DNA of 64,000 bases. Origin: JACCVG01 sp963790245. GTDB lineage: Bacteria > Actinomycetota > Thermoleophilia > Solirubrobacterales > Thermoleophilaceae. A program made the position numbers and the translations under genes. Every line of letters begins with the position of its first letter. Positions within the stretch are counted from its first letter, which is position 1. The notes beneath the pieces were generated by a model, which was given only the letters and a program-made list of their open reading frames with translations, did not search any database and was not told the origin of the DNA. Positions 8,609 through 16,407 of the stretch are shown here, in pieces. Where the stretch lies: positions 1,550,001 to 1,614,000 of the forward strand of contig CAWBNP010000002.1 of the NCBI GenBank assembly GCA_963790245.1, read 5' to 3'.

Positions 8609-9619
8609 ATGGACAAGCCGGTCACCGTCGGGGTCGTCGGTCTCGGCTACTGGGGCCCGAACCTCGCGCGCAACTTCGATCGGTTGCCCGAGGCGGAGCT
8701 CAGCTGGATCTGCGACGCTGACGCGACGGCGCTTGAGCGCCTCGGCCCGCAGTTCCCATCCGCACGCCCGTCCGCCGATCTCGACGAGCTGCTCGCCGAC
8801 GCCGAGCTCGACGCGATCGTGCTGGCGACCCACGTCTCCTCGCACGCCGACCTCGCCGAGCGGGTGCTGGCAGCGGGCAAGCACTGCTTCGTCGAGAAGC
8901 CGCTCGCCCAGTCGGCGACCGAGGCCGAGCGGGTAGTTTCCGCCGCGGCCGACGCCGGGCGAGTACTGATGGTCGGCCACCTGCTCGAGTACCACCCGGG
9001 TGTCCACAAGCTCAAGGAGATCGCCGTAGCCGGCGACCTCGGCGACATCCACTACATCTACTCGCACCGGCTCAACCTCGGCAAGCTGCGCGCCGATGAG
9101 AACGCGCTCTGGAGTCTGGGCGCCCACGATGTCTCGGTCGTCCTGCACCTCGCCGAGGAGGAGCCGATCGAGCTCGAGGCGCGCGGCGAGAGCTATATGC
9201 GCGACGGAGTCGAGGACGTCGTCTTCTGTTTCATGCGCTTTCCATCCGGCCTCGCGGCGCACCTCCACCTCTCCTGGCTCGATCCGCACAAGGAGCGGCG
9301 GTTCACGGTCGTGGGCTCCAAGCGGATGGCGACTTTCGACGACATGGCGAGCGAGCGCAAGCTGACCGTCTACGACAAGGGGTTTGATCAGGACTTCTCC
9401 TCCTACGGCGAGTACATCGCGCGCTCGGGCGATGTGTGGAGCCCGCGGATCTCCAACGAGGAGCCTTTGCGGCTGGAGTGCCGGCACTTCGTCGAGCGCG
9501 TCCGCGATGGGCAGCCGGCGCGGTCGGGGCCCGAGAGCGGGCTGCGCGTCGTGCGGGTGCTCGAGGCGCTCGAGGAATCACTCAAGGCTTCGGCGCGTGC
9601 ACGGCCTCAGCCCGTCTGA
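8609..9619 (+). CDS. Gfo/Idh/MocA oxidoreductase, WbpB/WlbA-like
   Basis: A 336-residue NAD(P)-dependent oxidoreductase. The N-terminal GVVGLGYWGPNLARNF is the dinucleotide-binding loop; GKHCFVEKPLAQSATEAE contains the conserved EKP that contacts the nicotinamide; GHLLEYHPGVHKLKEI matches the G-H-x-x-x-Y/F-x-P region of WlbA/WbpB proteins. In that pathway the enzyme oxidises C3 of UDP-GlcNAcA to a ketone, which a PLP aminotransferase then aminates. Its position right after the 6-dehydrogenase fits that order. The 3' end overlaps the acetyltransferase gene by 23 bases if that gene starts at the GTG at 9597. Confidence 0.88.
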   Translation: MDKPVTVGVVGLGYWGPNLARNFDRLPEAELSWICDADATALERLGPQFPSARPSADLDELLADAELDAIVLATHVSSHADLAERVLAAGKHCFVEKPLAQSATEAERVVSAAADAGRVLMVGHLLEYHPGVHKLKEIAVAGDLGDIHYIYSHRLNLGKLRADENALWSLGAHDVSVVLHLAEEEPIELEARGESYMRDGVEDVVFCFMRFPSGLAAHLHLSWLDPHKERRFTVVGSKRMATFDDMASERKLTVYDKGFDQDFSSYGEYIARSGDVWSPRISNEEPLRLECRHFVERVRDGQPARSGPESGLRVVRVLEALEESLKASARARPQPV

Positions 9620-10313
9620 CCGCGCCCCCGGGCTGCTGCTCGGGGAAGGGGTGGAACTCGCCGACGACGTGCAGATCGGCGCATACGTGGTGATTCACGC
9701 GGGTACGCGGGTCGCGGCCGGGGTTCTGATCCAGGACGGCGCGATCCTCGGCAAGCCGGTTGCGCTGGGCGCGCACTCGACCGCGCAGGCGAGCGGCGGC
9801 GAGCCGCTGGCGATCGGCGAGCGGGCGAAGATCTGTGCCGGTGCGGTCGTGCTCGCGGGCGCGAGGATCGGGCCCGGTGCGGTGATCGGTGACCAGGCCC
9901 ACGTCCGCGAGCGCGCGCGGATCGGCGCGCAGTCGGTCGTCGGGCGTGGGTCGGCGGTCGACAACGACGTGAGCATCGGCGACCGCGTCCGGATCCAGAC
10001 CGGCTGTTACCTGACGGCCTTCTCGGTCGTCGAGGACGATGTGTTCGTCGCCCCGGGGGTCCAAACCACCAACGACAACACGATGGGCCGTCACGATCGC
10101 GGCTACCGGCTGCGCGGAGCCGTCCTGCGGCGGGCGTGCCGAGTTGGGGGCGCAGCGGTGCTGCTGCCCGGCGTCGAGATCGGGGAGGAGGCGTTCGTCG
10201 CTGCGGGTTCGCTCGTCACCAAGGACGTCCCGCCGCGTGCGACCGTCATGGGCCGCCCCGCCAAGGTGATCCGTGACGTCCCCGACGGGGATCTGCTCGA
10301 GCGATGGGCGTGA
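9597..10313 (+). CDS. Left-handed beta-helix N-acetyltransferase, WbpD-like
   Basis: A 238-residue hexapeptide-repeat protein. Repeats of the form (I/V/L)GxxxxI run from about residue 18 (VELADDVQIGAYVVI) through ERAKICAGAVVLAGARIGPG and the VVGRGSAVDNDVSIGD turn, then resume at AAVLLPGVEIGEEAFVAAG and end with the PPRATVMGRPAKVI signature of the xylose-O/N-acetyltransferase class. WbpD acetylates the C3 amine of the UDP-diamino-uronate using acetyl-CoA. The N-terminus is uncertain: the GTG at 9597 is the nearest reasonable start, while a GTG at 9651 would trim the first turn. Neighbours give the pathway assignment. Confidence 0.85.
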   Translation: MHGLSPSDRAPGLLLGEGVELADDVQIGAYVVIHAGTRVAAGVLIQDGAILGKPVALGAHSTAQASGGEPLAIGERAKICAGAVVLAGARIGPGAVIGDQAHVRERARIGAQSVVGRGSAVDNDVSIGDRVRIQTGCYLTAFSVVEDDVFVAPGVQTTNDNTMGRHDRGYRLRGAVLRRACRVGGAAVLLPGVEIGEEAFVAAGSLVTKDVPPRATVMGRPAKVIRDVPDGDLLERWA

Positions 10314-11011
10314 TCGTGGCAGCGACCAACCGCCGCCGGACGCCCGCTCTGCTGGCGCGGCCCCGTGGGCTCGCCTCGCCCGAGGTCCGCACGCTCGCGA
10401 TCGGCGCCGTCGGCCTCGGTATAACGGCGGTGGCGATCGCCGCGGAGGTCGCGCGCGTCTGGCGCCGTGGCTCGGCCCCGTTGCCGGGCGAGGCTCCTGA
10501 TGCCCTGGCCGCCGCGGAGGAAGCCGTCAGCGAAACCGTCGAGGTCGCCGTCATCGGCTACCAGGAGATGCCCGACCGCGAGAACGCGATGTTCAACCTG
10601 CTCGTCTCGTTCGTATCTACCTTCGCGATCGCACGGAGCATCACGTTCATGCTCCGCTCGCGGCAGATGGTCGGTCCGTTTCGCAACCTGGTTGTCGCCC
10701 GCCGCCACATCCACCACTTCGTCCCGGGAATCATCCTCGCGTTCGCCAGCGGTGCGGCGGCCATCACGACCAGCAACCGCGGCATCCAGCCCAAACTGGC
10801 GATCCCTTTCGGCGTTGGGATGGGACTGACGCTCGACGAGTCGGCGCTGCTACTCGAGCTCGACGACGTCTACTGGAGCCGTGAAGGCCTCGTCAGCATC
10901 CAGATCTCCCTTACCGTCGCCGCGTTTCTCGGCGCCCTGATGCTCGGCGCCCGATTCCTGCGGCGCGGCGAGCAGATCGTCCTCGAGGAGGAGTCGCCCG
11001 CGTTGGGGTAG
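10304..11011 (+). CDS. Conserved integral membrane protein, unknown function
   Basis: A 235-residue protein with four to five predicted membrane helices (about residues 28-46, 95-112, 140-160, 163-182 and 205-222). Conserved-looking polar motifs sit at helix ends: ARRHIHHFVPGI with three His residues, and LTLDESALLLELDDVYWSREG, an acidic cluster that could coordinate a metal. It overlaps the acetyltransferase gene by ten bases and is therefore in the nucleotide-sugar operon, but a role in envelope glycan assembly is only guilt by association. The stop TAG also forms the first half of the TAGGGT box of the next gene. I do not recognise the family with certainty. Confidence 0.75.
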   Translation: MGVIVAATNRRRTPALLARPRGLASPEVRTLAIGAVGLGITAVAIAAEVARVWRRGSAPLPGEAPDALAAAEEAVSETVEVAVIGYQEMPDRENAMFNLLVSFVSTFAIARSITFMLRSRQMVGPFRNLVVARRHIHHFVPGIILAFASGAAAITTSNRGIQPKLAIPFGVGMGLTLDESALLLELDDVYWSREGLVSIQISLTVAAFLGALMLGARFLRRGEQIVLEEESPALG

Positions 11012-11014
11012 GGT
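11009..11014 (+). promoter_or_regulatory. -10 box (TAGGGT) overlapping the upstream stop codon
   Basis: The TAG at 11009-11011 is the stop of the membrane-protein gene, and with the next three bases it makes TAGGGT, seven bases before the ATG at 11022. No Shine-Dalgarno sequence is present. This would be an internal, leaderless promoter for the RDD gene. Confidence 0.45.
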
Positions 11015-11021
11015 CGGCACC

Positions 11022-11660
11022 ATGACCGAGAACCAGCCGCCCAGCGGCCCCCAATCTCCCCCGCCCGGCCCGCAGTCGCCGGCGCCCGGGGCCTCTTCAA
11101 GCGACGCGACGGCCGTCCAGTATTCGGGTGCCGTACCACCGGGAGGCTGGCAGCAGCCGATCGTCAGGGTCGATCCCTACGCGGGTCAGTACTCGAGCTG
11201 GTGGACCCGCGCGGGCGCGTACATCATCGACGGCCTGATCATCGGGATCCCCGCGGTTGTCATCTCACTCGTGCTCGGGGTCGGCTTTCTCGGTGCCGCA
11301 GCGACCGAGAGTGCGGGCGGCATCTTTGCGCTGATCCTCGCCGCGCTCGGCTTTATCGCAATCCTCGTGGTCGTCTCGCTGATCTACGCGCCGCTGACAA
11401 TGATGCGCTCGGGAGAGCACAACGGGCAGACGTGGGGCAAGCAGCTGCTCGCTTGCCGCGTCGTTCGCGCGGACGGGCAGCCGATGGACTTCTGGTGGTC
11501 GGTGCTGCGCCAGGTGATCGTTCAGAACTTCCTGTTCTGGGGTGTTGGCCAGTTCTTCCTCGGCATTCCCACCCTCCTGAACTACCTCTGGCCGCTCTGG
11601 GACGATCAGGACCGCTGCCTGCACGACATGATGTGCGACACGCGCGTGATCCGCGCCTGA
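11022..11660 (+). CDS. RDD-family membrane protein
   Basis: A 212-residue protein with a Pro/Gly/Ser-rich cytoplasmic N-terminus (about 55 residues, PPSGPQ repeats) and then an RDD domain. The domain starts at YSSWWTRAGAYIIDGLIIG, has the Arg and Asp of the first helix, GQTWGKQLLACRVVRADGQP after the second hydrophobic stretch, and ends with WDDQDRCLHDMMCDTRVI, the usual RDD closing motif. RDD proteins are small polytopic membrane proteins implicated in Na+/H+ exchange in some bacteria, but most are uncharacterised. It may have its own promoter (TAGGGT, 11009-11014). It is convergent with purA. Confidence 0.88.
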   Translation: MTENQPPSGPQSPPPGPQSPAPGASSSDATAVQYSGAVPPGGWQQPIVRVDPYAGQYSSWWTRAGAYIIDGLIIGIPAVVISLVLGVGFLGAAATESAGGIFALILAALGFIAILVVVSLIYAPLTMMRSGEHNGQTWGKQLLACRVVRADGQPMDFWWSVLRQVIVQNFLFWGVGQFFLGIPTLLNYLWPLWDDQDRCLHDMMCDTRVIRA

Positions 11661-11690
11661 GGGCGTCGTGGAGAGCCGCGGTGGCGCCCT
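11660..11690. terminator. Possible hairpin spanning the RDD and purA stop codons
   Basis: AGGGCG at 11660-11665 pairs with CGCCCT at 11685-11690 across a 19-base loop in the gap between two convergent genes; the two arms overlap the stop codons of both. No T-tract is seen. A role as a shared bidirectional terminator is inferred from position only. Confidence 0.3.
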
Positions 11691-12996
11691 AGGCCGCGAC
11701 GGAATCTACCAGCGTGTCCGAGTGGGTCCAGATGACCTCGTCGCGCGCGGGGCCGACGCCGACCAGTGCGATCGGAACGCCGATGTTGGCAGCGATCAGG
11801 TCGAGATAGTCCCGCGCGGCGCCCGGTAGATCCTCCAGCGTCCGGACGCCGGAGATGTCCTCCTGCCAGCCGGGCAGCTCGATGTACTCGCCGACGGCCT
11901 TGTGGAGGATCGACTGGTGGTAGGGGAACTCGTCGAAGCTGGCTCCGTCGGGACCGGAGTACCGCACCGCGACCCGGATCGGATCGATCCCCGTCAGCAC
12001 GTCGAGCTTCGTGATCGCGAGCGCGGTCAGGCCGTTGACCCGTGCGGCGTAGCGCAGGCCGACGAGGTCGAGCCAGCCGCACCGTCGCGCCCGGCCGGTG
12101 GTGGTGCCGAACTCGTGACCCGCCTTGCGCAACTCGTCGCCGACTTCGTCGAAGAGCTCGGTCGCGAACGGTCCCGAACCGACGCGCGTCGAGTACGCCT
12201 TGGCGACCCCCCAGACCTCCTCGATGTCCTTCGGTCCGACGCCGGCGCCCACGCACGCGGCGCCAGCGATCGGATTGGACGAGGTGACGAACGGATAGGT
12301 CCCGTGGTCGATGTCGAGCAGCGCTCCCTGGGCGCCCTCGAAGACCACCAACCGCTCTTTGTCGAGCGCGTCCCAGACGATCCTCTGGGTGTCGGCGATA
12401 TAGCTCTCGAGCCGGTGACCGAGCGTCCGGTACTCCTCGGTCATTGTCTGCAGGTCGAGCGCCGGATCCTTTTCGAAGGGTCGCAGCGTCAGCCGCTTGG
12501 GCTCCATCGCCGCGTAGATTTTCTGCTTGAGGATCTTCTCGTCGAGCAGGTCCTGCATCCGTATCCCGAGCCGCGCCGACTTGTCGGCGTAGCAGGGGCC
12601 GATTCCGCGGCGGGTCGTGCCGATCTGGAGTTCGCCGAGCCGCGCTTCGCCGGCCTGGTCAAGTAGCAGGTGGTAGGGCATGATTACGTGAGCGTTGGCG
12701 GAGATCCGCAGCCGGCCGGTGTCGATCCCGCGCCTCTTCAGCCCGTCGATCTCCTCGGTCATCACCTTCGGATCGACTACCACGCCGTTTCCGATCAGGC
12801 AGAGCGTGTCGCTGTGCAGGATCCCGGAGGGGATCAGGTGGAACTTGAACTCCTCGCCGTCGCGGACGATCGTGTGGCCGGCGTTGTTCCCGCCCTGAAA
12901 GCGGACGACCGCGTCCGCGCGCTCGGCGAGCAGATCGGTGATCTTCCCTTTGCCCTCGTCGCCCCATTGGGCGCCAACGATCGCTAGTCCTGGCAT
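11689..12996 (-). CDS. purA: Adenylosuccinate synthetase
   Basis: A 435-residue enzyme converting IMP and aspartate to adenylosuccinate with GTP, the first committed step to AMP. The N-terminal GAQWGDEGKGK loop is the GTP-binding signature with its catalytic Asp; GGNNAGHT carries the catalytic His region; QIGTTRRGIGPCYADK is the IMP-binding loop; and the C-terminal ITKLDVL gives guanine specificity. Length is normal. It lies 35 bases after the helicase-loader gene on the same strand but has its own TAGACT box nine bases before the ATG, so it is probably transcribed both with the replication block and separately. Confidence 0.98.
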   Translation of the reverse strand: MPGLAIVGAQWGDEGKGKITDLLAERADAVVRFQGGNNAGHTIVRDGEEFKFHLIPSGILHSDTLCLIGNGVVVDPKVMTEEIDGLKRRGIDTGRLRISANAHVIMPYHLLLDQAGEARLGELQIGTTRRGIGPCYADKSARLGIRMQDLLDEKILKQKIYAAMEPKRLTLRPFEKDPALDLQTMTEEYRTLGHRLESYIADTQRIVWDALDKERLVVFEGAQGALLDIDHGTYPFVTSSNPIAGAACVGAGVGPKDIEEVWGVAKAYSTRVGSGPFATELFDEVGDELRKAGHEFGTTTGRARRCGWLDLVGLRYAARVNGLTALAITKLDVLTGIDPIRVAVRYSGPDGASFDEFPYHQSILHKAVGEYIELPGWQEDISGVRTLEDLPGAARDYLDLIAANIGVPIALVGVGPARDEVIWTHSDTLVDSVAA

Positions 12997-13005
12997 GACG
13001 AAACG

Positions 13006-13011
13006 AGTCTA
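13006..13011 (-). promoter_or_regulatory. Candidate -10 box (TAGACT) for purA
   Basis: On the - strand TAGACT ends nine bases before the purA ATG with no Shine-Dalgarno sequence between them, which suggests a leaderless purA transcript in addition to read-through from the dnaB-loader genes. Confidence 0.5.
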
Positions 13012-13031
13012 CGCGGGAACCGCGGACGGGC

Positions 13032-13775
13032 TCATGCCGCAGCGCTGTCGTCTTCGGGCGGCTTATAGGTCATCCGCAGGTCGCCGCCCATCAGCGGGAT
13101 CGGTTCGCCACAGATCTCCATCAGGCGCGACACCGTTCGGGCGCCGATCTGATCGCGCAGGTCGTCGAGGTCCAGATTGGTCGTCACGACCATCGAGCGC
13201 TGGTCCTGCCAGCGCTCGTTGACGATCGAGTAGAGCTCCTGGAGCACCCATTCGGTCCGCTTCTCGGCGCCGAGGTCGTCCAGGTGGAGCAGATCGACGC
13301 TGCGCAGCCGGTTGAAGAGGTCCATGTAGGAGCGCTCCGAGTCCGTGTCGTAGGTCTCCTTGATCTCGGCCAGCAGCCGTGGCGTCGAGTAGACCGCGAC
13401 CGATCGGCCGGCCTCGACCGCCGCCTTTGAGATCAGCATCGCGAGCAGCGTCTTACCTGTCCCGATGTCGCCGAAGAACCAGCGGCCGCGGCCGGCATCG
13501 AGGTTGGCGTCGATCTCGCGACAGAACCGCTGGGCGTCGCGCCTGATCACCGGGTTCATGTCGCGGACGGGATTGCGGTCGAAGGAGGCGTCGTGCATGA
13601 AGCGGCGCGGGATACCGGTGCCCATGTTGCGCGTCCGTGCCTTGTTGACGCGGGTCTGGCGACAACCGCATTCGGACGCGACGTTCTGCTCGCCGAGCAG
13701 CCAGCCGCTCCCGTCGCAGTCGCCCAGCGGGCAGAAACCATCCTCGGTGCTGTCCCTGCGCCCCCGGTCAGCCAT
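13032..13775 (-). CDS. DnaC/DnaI-type replicative helicase loader
   Basis: A 247-residue AAA+ ATPase. Residues 15-38 form a small zinc-finger-like element with Cys15, Cys20, Cys36 and Cys38 around GDCDGSGW, the layout seen in phage-type and Gram-positive loaders. Walker A is GDIGTGKT (102-109) and Walker B is LLHLDDLG (162-169), with a sensor segment MVVTTNLDLDDL and the Arg-containing RTVSRLMEIC. IstB transposition helpers share this fold, but the gene overlaps dnaB by eight bases and no transposase is nearby, so loading DnaB onto DNA is the natural role. Mycobacteria and streptomycetes rely on DciA instead, which makes this gene a lineage marker worth noting. Confidence 0.85.
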   Translation of the reverse strand: MADRGRRDSTEDGFCPLGDCDGSGWLLGEQNVASECGCRQTRVNKARTRNMGTGIPRRFMHDASFDRNPVRDMNPVIRRDAQRFCREIDANLDAGRGRWFFGDIGTGKTLLAMLISKAAVEAGRSVAVYSTPRLLAEIKETYDTDSERSYMDLFNRLRSVDLLHLDDLGAEKRTEWVLQELYSIVNERWQDQRSMVVTTNLDLDDLRDQIGARTVSRLMEICGEPIPLMGGDLRMTYKPPEDDSAAA

Positions 13776-15162
13776 CGTGATCGGGCACCGGCGCGACGCT
13801 CGCGGAGCCCCCGAAGCGGGCGAGGTTGGCGAACTTCGGATGCTTGGCGAGGAAGGCGAGCGAGACCTCTCCGACGGGGCCGTTACGGTGCTTGGCGACG
13901 ATCAGATCGGCCTCACCCGGCCGTTCGGATTCCTTGTCGTAGTACTCGTCGCGGTAGACGAAGATCACAACGTCCGCGTCCTGCTCGATCTGCCCGCTCT
14001 CGCGCAGATCCGAGAGCATCGGCCGCTTGTCGGGGCGCAGCTCGGGGGCGCGCGAGAGCTGTGACACAGCGATCACCGGAACCATCAGTTCGCGCGCGAG
14101 GATCTTCAGCCCACGGCTCATCTGGCCGATCTGCTCGACCCGGCCCACGCGCGGGTCCTCGGCGCGCATTAGCTGGAGGTAGTCGACGATGATCAGCCCG
14201 AGTGGCTGTTTCATGTGGAGGCGGCGGGCCTTCGCGCGCAGCTCATGGATCCCGAGATCGCTCGAGTCATCGACGAACAGCGGCGAGGAGGCCAGCGCCT
14301 CGGTCGCGCGAAGGATCTTCGGCCAGCGCTCCTCCTTGACGCGGCCCTTGCGCAGGTCGTCGCCGTTGAGCTTCGCCTGGGAGGCGATGAACCGCTGCGC
14401 GAGCTCGACCTCGGACATCTCGAGCGAGAACAGCGCGACCGGCTTGCTGAAGTCGACCGCGGCGTTCTCGGCCATGTTCGTCACGAGCGCCGATTTGCCC
14501 ATCGAAGGCCGGGCCGCGATCACGATCAGGTTGCCGGGCTGGAAGCCCCCCGTCAGATCGTCGAGGTCGTTGAAGCCAGTCGGCGTGCCGCTGATCTCCA
14601 ACCCCTGCCGTGAGACCTTCTCGAGCCGGTCGAGCTCCTCGTGGAGCACCTCTTCGATCGGACGAACGGCTTGGGACTCGTCGTCCAGCGCGATCCGGAA
14701 GAGCGCGCTTTCCGCCTGGTCGATCAGCTCGGTCGTGTCGCCAGAGCGCTCGAGCACGTCCTCCTGGATCTGCTGGGCCGCAGCGAGCAACCCGCGCAGC
14801 TTCGCGTTCTCGCGGACGATCTTGGCGTAGGTCGGCGCGCTGGAGGCGAGCGGAACCGCGGTCGGCAGCGAATGGACGTAGTCCTCGCCGCCGACCAGCT
14901 CGAGCAGGCCGGAGCGGGTGAGCGCCTCGCAGACGGTCAGCGCATCGACCGGCTCGGATCCGTCCTTGAGCTCGAGCATCGCCGCGAAGACGTGCCCGTT
15001 CCGCTCGCGGTAGAAGTCCTCCGGACGCAGCCGAACGTCGATCATGATCTCGTCGAGAACGCGGTCGGAGACGAGGATCGAGCCGAGCACGGACTGCTCG
15101 GCGTCGAGATTCTGCGGCGGCAGCCGGTCTGCCGAGGGAGCCGGCGCCGGACTGACAGCCAT
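13768..15162 (-). CDS. dnaB: Replicative DNA helicase DnaB
   Basis: A 464-residue hexameric 5'-3' replicative helicase. The N-terminal domain begins at PPQNLDAEQSVLGSIL; the linker ends near residue 190; and the RecA-like domain has Walker A ARPSMGKS (217-224), the catalytic Glu in ALFSLEMS, Walker B GLIIVDYLQLM, and the QLSR and RDEYYD motifs near the C-terminus. No intein interrupts it. It is downstream of rplI by 14 bases, with a hairpin around the rplI stop, and overlaps the loader gene. Position in an rpsF-ssb-rpsR-rplI-dnaB series is the common bacterial arrangement. Confidence 0.98.
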   Translation of the reverse strand: MAVSPAPAPSADRLPPQNLDAEQSVLGSILVSDRVLDEIMIDVRLRPEDFYRERNGHVFAAMLELKDGSEPVDALTVCEALTRSGLLELVGGEDYVHSLPTAVPLASSAPTYAKIVRENAKLRGLLAAAQQIQEDVLERSGDTTELIDQAESALFRIALDDESQAVRPIEEVLHEELDRLEKVSRQGLEISGTPTGFNDLDDLTGGFQPGNLIVIAARPSMGKSALVTNMAENAAVDFSKPVALFSLEMSEVELAQRFIASQAKLNGDDLRKGRVKEERWPKILRATEALASSPLFVDDSSDLGIHELRAKARRLHMKQPLGLIIVDYLQLMRAEDPRVGRVEQIGQMSRGLKILARELMVPVIAVSQLSRAPELRPDKRPMLSDLRESGQIEQDADVVIFVYRDEYYDKESERPGEADLIVAKHRNGPVGEVSLAFLAKHPKFANLARFGGSASVAPVPDHDG

Positions 15163-15169
15163 GCCCGAG

Positions 15170-15186
15170 AGCCGCCCTAGGCGGCT
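15170..15186 (-). promoter_or_regulatory. Perfect hairpin with the rplI stop codon as its loop
   Basis: AGCCGCC (15170-15176) and GGCGGCT (15180-15186) are exact reverse complements, and the three loop bases are precisely the rplI stop codon (TAG on the - strand). The structure sits eight bases before the dnaB ATG. It could reduce read-through from ribosomal-protein to helicase expression, or act in mRNA processing; without a T-tract it is not a classical terminator. Confidence 0.5.
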
Positions 15187-15626
15187 GTGACGATCGTCTT
15201 GACGTCGGCGGTTATCCCGCCGGGCAGCTCGATCCTCACCATGTGGGTGCCGGTCGTCTTGATCGGCTCGCTGAGCTCGATCTTGCGCCGATCGACCTTG
15301 AGCCCGCGCGCCGCCGCGATCGCGTCGGCGACGTCAGCGGCGGTCACAGAACCGAACAGGCGACCGTCATCGCCGGCCTGGGCGGGGATCGTCAGAACGG
15401 TCTTGGTCAGCAGCGCAGCGTTCTCACCGGCGCGCTCGGTGGCCTCGCGCTCGGCTCGCTCGGCCGTCTCCATCCGGCGCTTCGCCTCCGCGATGCTCGC
15501 CGAGGTCGCCGTCTGGGCGAGCCTCCGCGGGACGAGGAAGTTGCGTAGGTAGCCCTTCGAGACGTCGACGACGTCGCCGCGCTCACCGAGCGTCTCAACC
15601 GGCTGCAGAAGGATCGCCTGGGCCAT
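15177..15626 (-). CDS. rplI: 50S ribosomal protein L9
   Basis: A 149-residue L9. The N-terminal domain is complete (MAQAILLQPVETLGERGD, then VVDVSKGYLRNFLVPRRLA, the classic signature), followed by the long connecting helix rich in Glu, Arg and Ala, and a C-terminal domain containing DGRLFGSVTAADVADAI. The ATG at 15626 overlaps the last base of the rpsR stop (TGATG), so translation is coupled. The longer frame upstream lies inside rpsR and is a shadow. L9 binds 23S rRNA at the base of the L1 stalk. Confidence 0.97.
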   Translation of the reverse strand: MAQAILLQPVETLGERGDVVDVSKGYLRNFLVPRRLAQTATSASIAEAKRRMETAERAEREATERAGENAALLTKTVLTIPAQAGDDGRLFGSVTAADVADAIAAARGLKVDRRKIELSEPIKTTGTHMVRIELPGGITADVKTIVTAA

Positions 15627-15907
15627 CAGCGGTCGGATACGTACGGAAGGAGGCCGAGTTCCCTGGCTCGCTTCACGGCGCGGGCCAATTGGCGCTGGTG
15701 GCGGCGGCAGCAGCCGGTGATCCGACCGGAGCGGATCTTGCCGCGCTCGCTCATCGCGCGCCGCAAGGTCCCGAAGTCCTTGTAGTCGATCACGTCGATC
15801 TTGTCGCGACAGAACGGACACGACTTGCGCCGTCCGCCACGGGGATCCTTTCGATTGTCTCGCCGGCGGGTCGATGTCTGCTGCCGGCTACCTCGCTGCT
15901 TTGCCAA
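15626..15907 (-). CDS. rpsR: 30S ribosomal protein S18 (zinc-binding type)
   Basis: A 93-residue S18 with a basic N-terminal tail and a zinc ribbon: CPFC at residues 30-33 and the later CCRRH provide four Cys ligands (the C+ form). Actinobacteria often carry a second, Cys-free S18 used under zinc limitation; it is not in this window. The DYKDFGTLRRAMSERGKI segment and the RQLARAVKRARELGLLPY ending are diagnostic. The start is TTG, preceded by GAGAGG at good spacing. It is 11 bases after ssb and overlaps rplI by one base. Confidence 0.97.
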   Translation of the reverse strand: MAKQRGSRQQTSTRRRDNRKDPRGGRRKSCPFCRDKIDVIDYKDFGTLRRAMSERGKIRSGRITGCCRRHQRQLARAVKRARELGLLPYVSDR

Positions 15908-15918
15908 GACTTGCCTCT

Positions 15919-16368
15919 CTAGAACGGGATGTCGTCATCCGTGCCGGGACCTGCGGGCGCCGCCTGGAAGTCGGACTGATCGGCGGGAACATCGCTCTGG
16001 GGCGTGAACCGTGCACCGTTCTCGCCACCTTCACGCGAGCCCAGGAACTGGACGGAATCGGCAATGATATCCACGGACTGCCGTTTGTTGCCGTCTCTGT
16101 CCTCCCACTCGCGCCATTCGAGCCGTCCGTCGACCGCCACGGGACGTCCCTTGGCGAGGTAGGTGGCGCAGTTCTCGCCCTGCGATCCCCACACGGTCAC
16201 GTCGAAGTAGTTCGGTTTGTCGACCCACTCGCCCGACGCGTCCTTGCGGCGCGTGTTGCAGGCGATTCGCAGGCTGCAGACCGGCGTTCCGCCGCCGGTC
16301 GAGCGCAGCTCGGGGTCGCGTGTGAGGTTGCCGGTCATCACGACCCGGTTGATGTTGGTTGCTGCCAT
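15919..16368 (-). CDS. ssb: Single-stranded DNA-binding protein
   Basis: A 149-residue SSB. The OB fold runs from NINRVVMTGNLTRDPELR to about residue 110, including YFDVTVWGSQGENCATYLAKGRPVAVDGRL and RQSVDIIADSVQFLG. After a Gly/Pro/Gln-poor linker the protein ends in the acidic tip DDDIPF, which recruits replication and repair partners. It has a strong Shine-Dalgarno sequence (AAGGAG, about eight bases before the ATG), unlike most unit-initial genes in the window. Located between rpsF and rpsR as in many bacteria. Confidence 0.98.
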   Translation of the reverse strand: MAATNINRVVMTGNLTRDPELRSTGGGTPVCSLRIACNTRRKDASGEWVDKPNYFDVTVWGSQGENCATYLAKGRPVAVDGRLEWREWEDRDGNKRQSVDIIADSVQFLGSREGGENGARFTPQSDVPADQSDFQAAPAGPGTDDDIPF

Positions 16369-16407
16369 TTCTGAGACTCCTTGTCGCTACGGGCGGTTCT
16401 GGGGTTG

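Noticed and set aside
13032..13775. IstB-type transposon helper
   Set aside because: The fold is shared, but there is no transposase or inverted repeat, and the gene overlaps dnaB.
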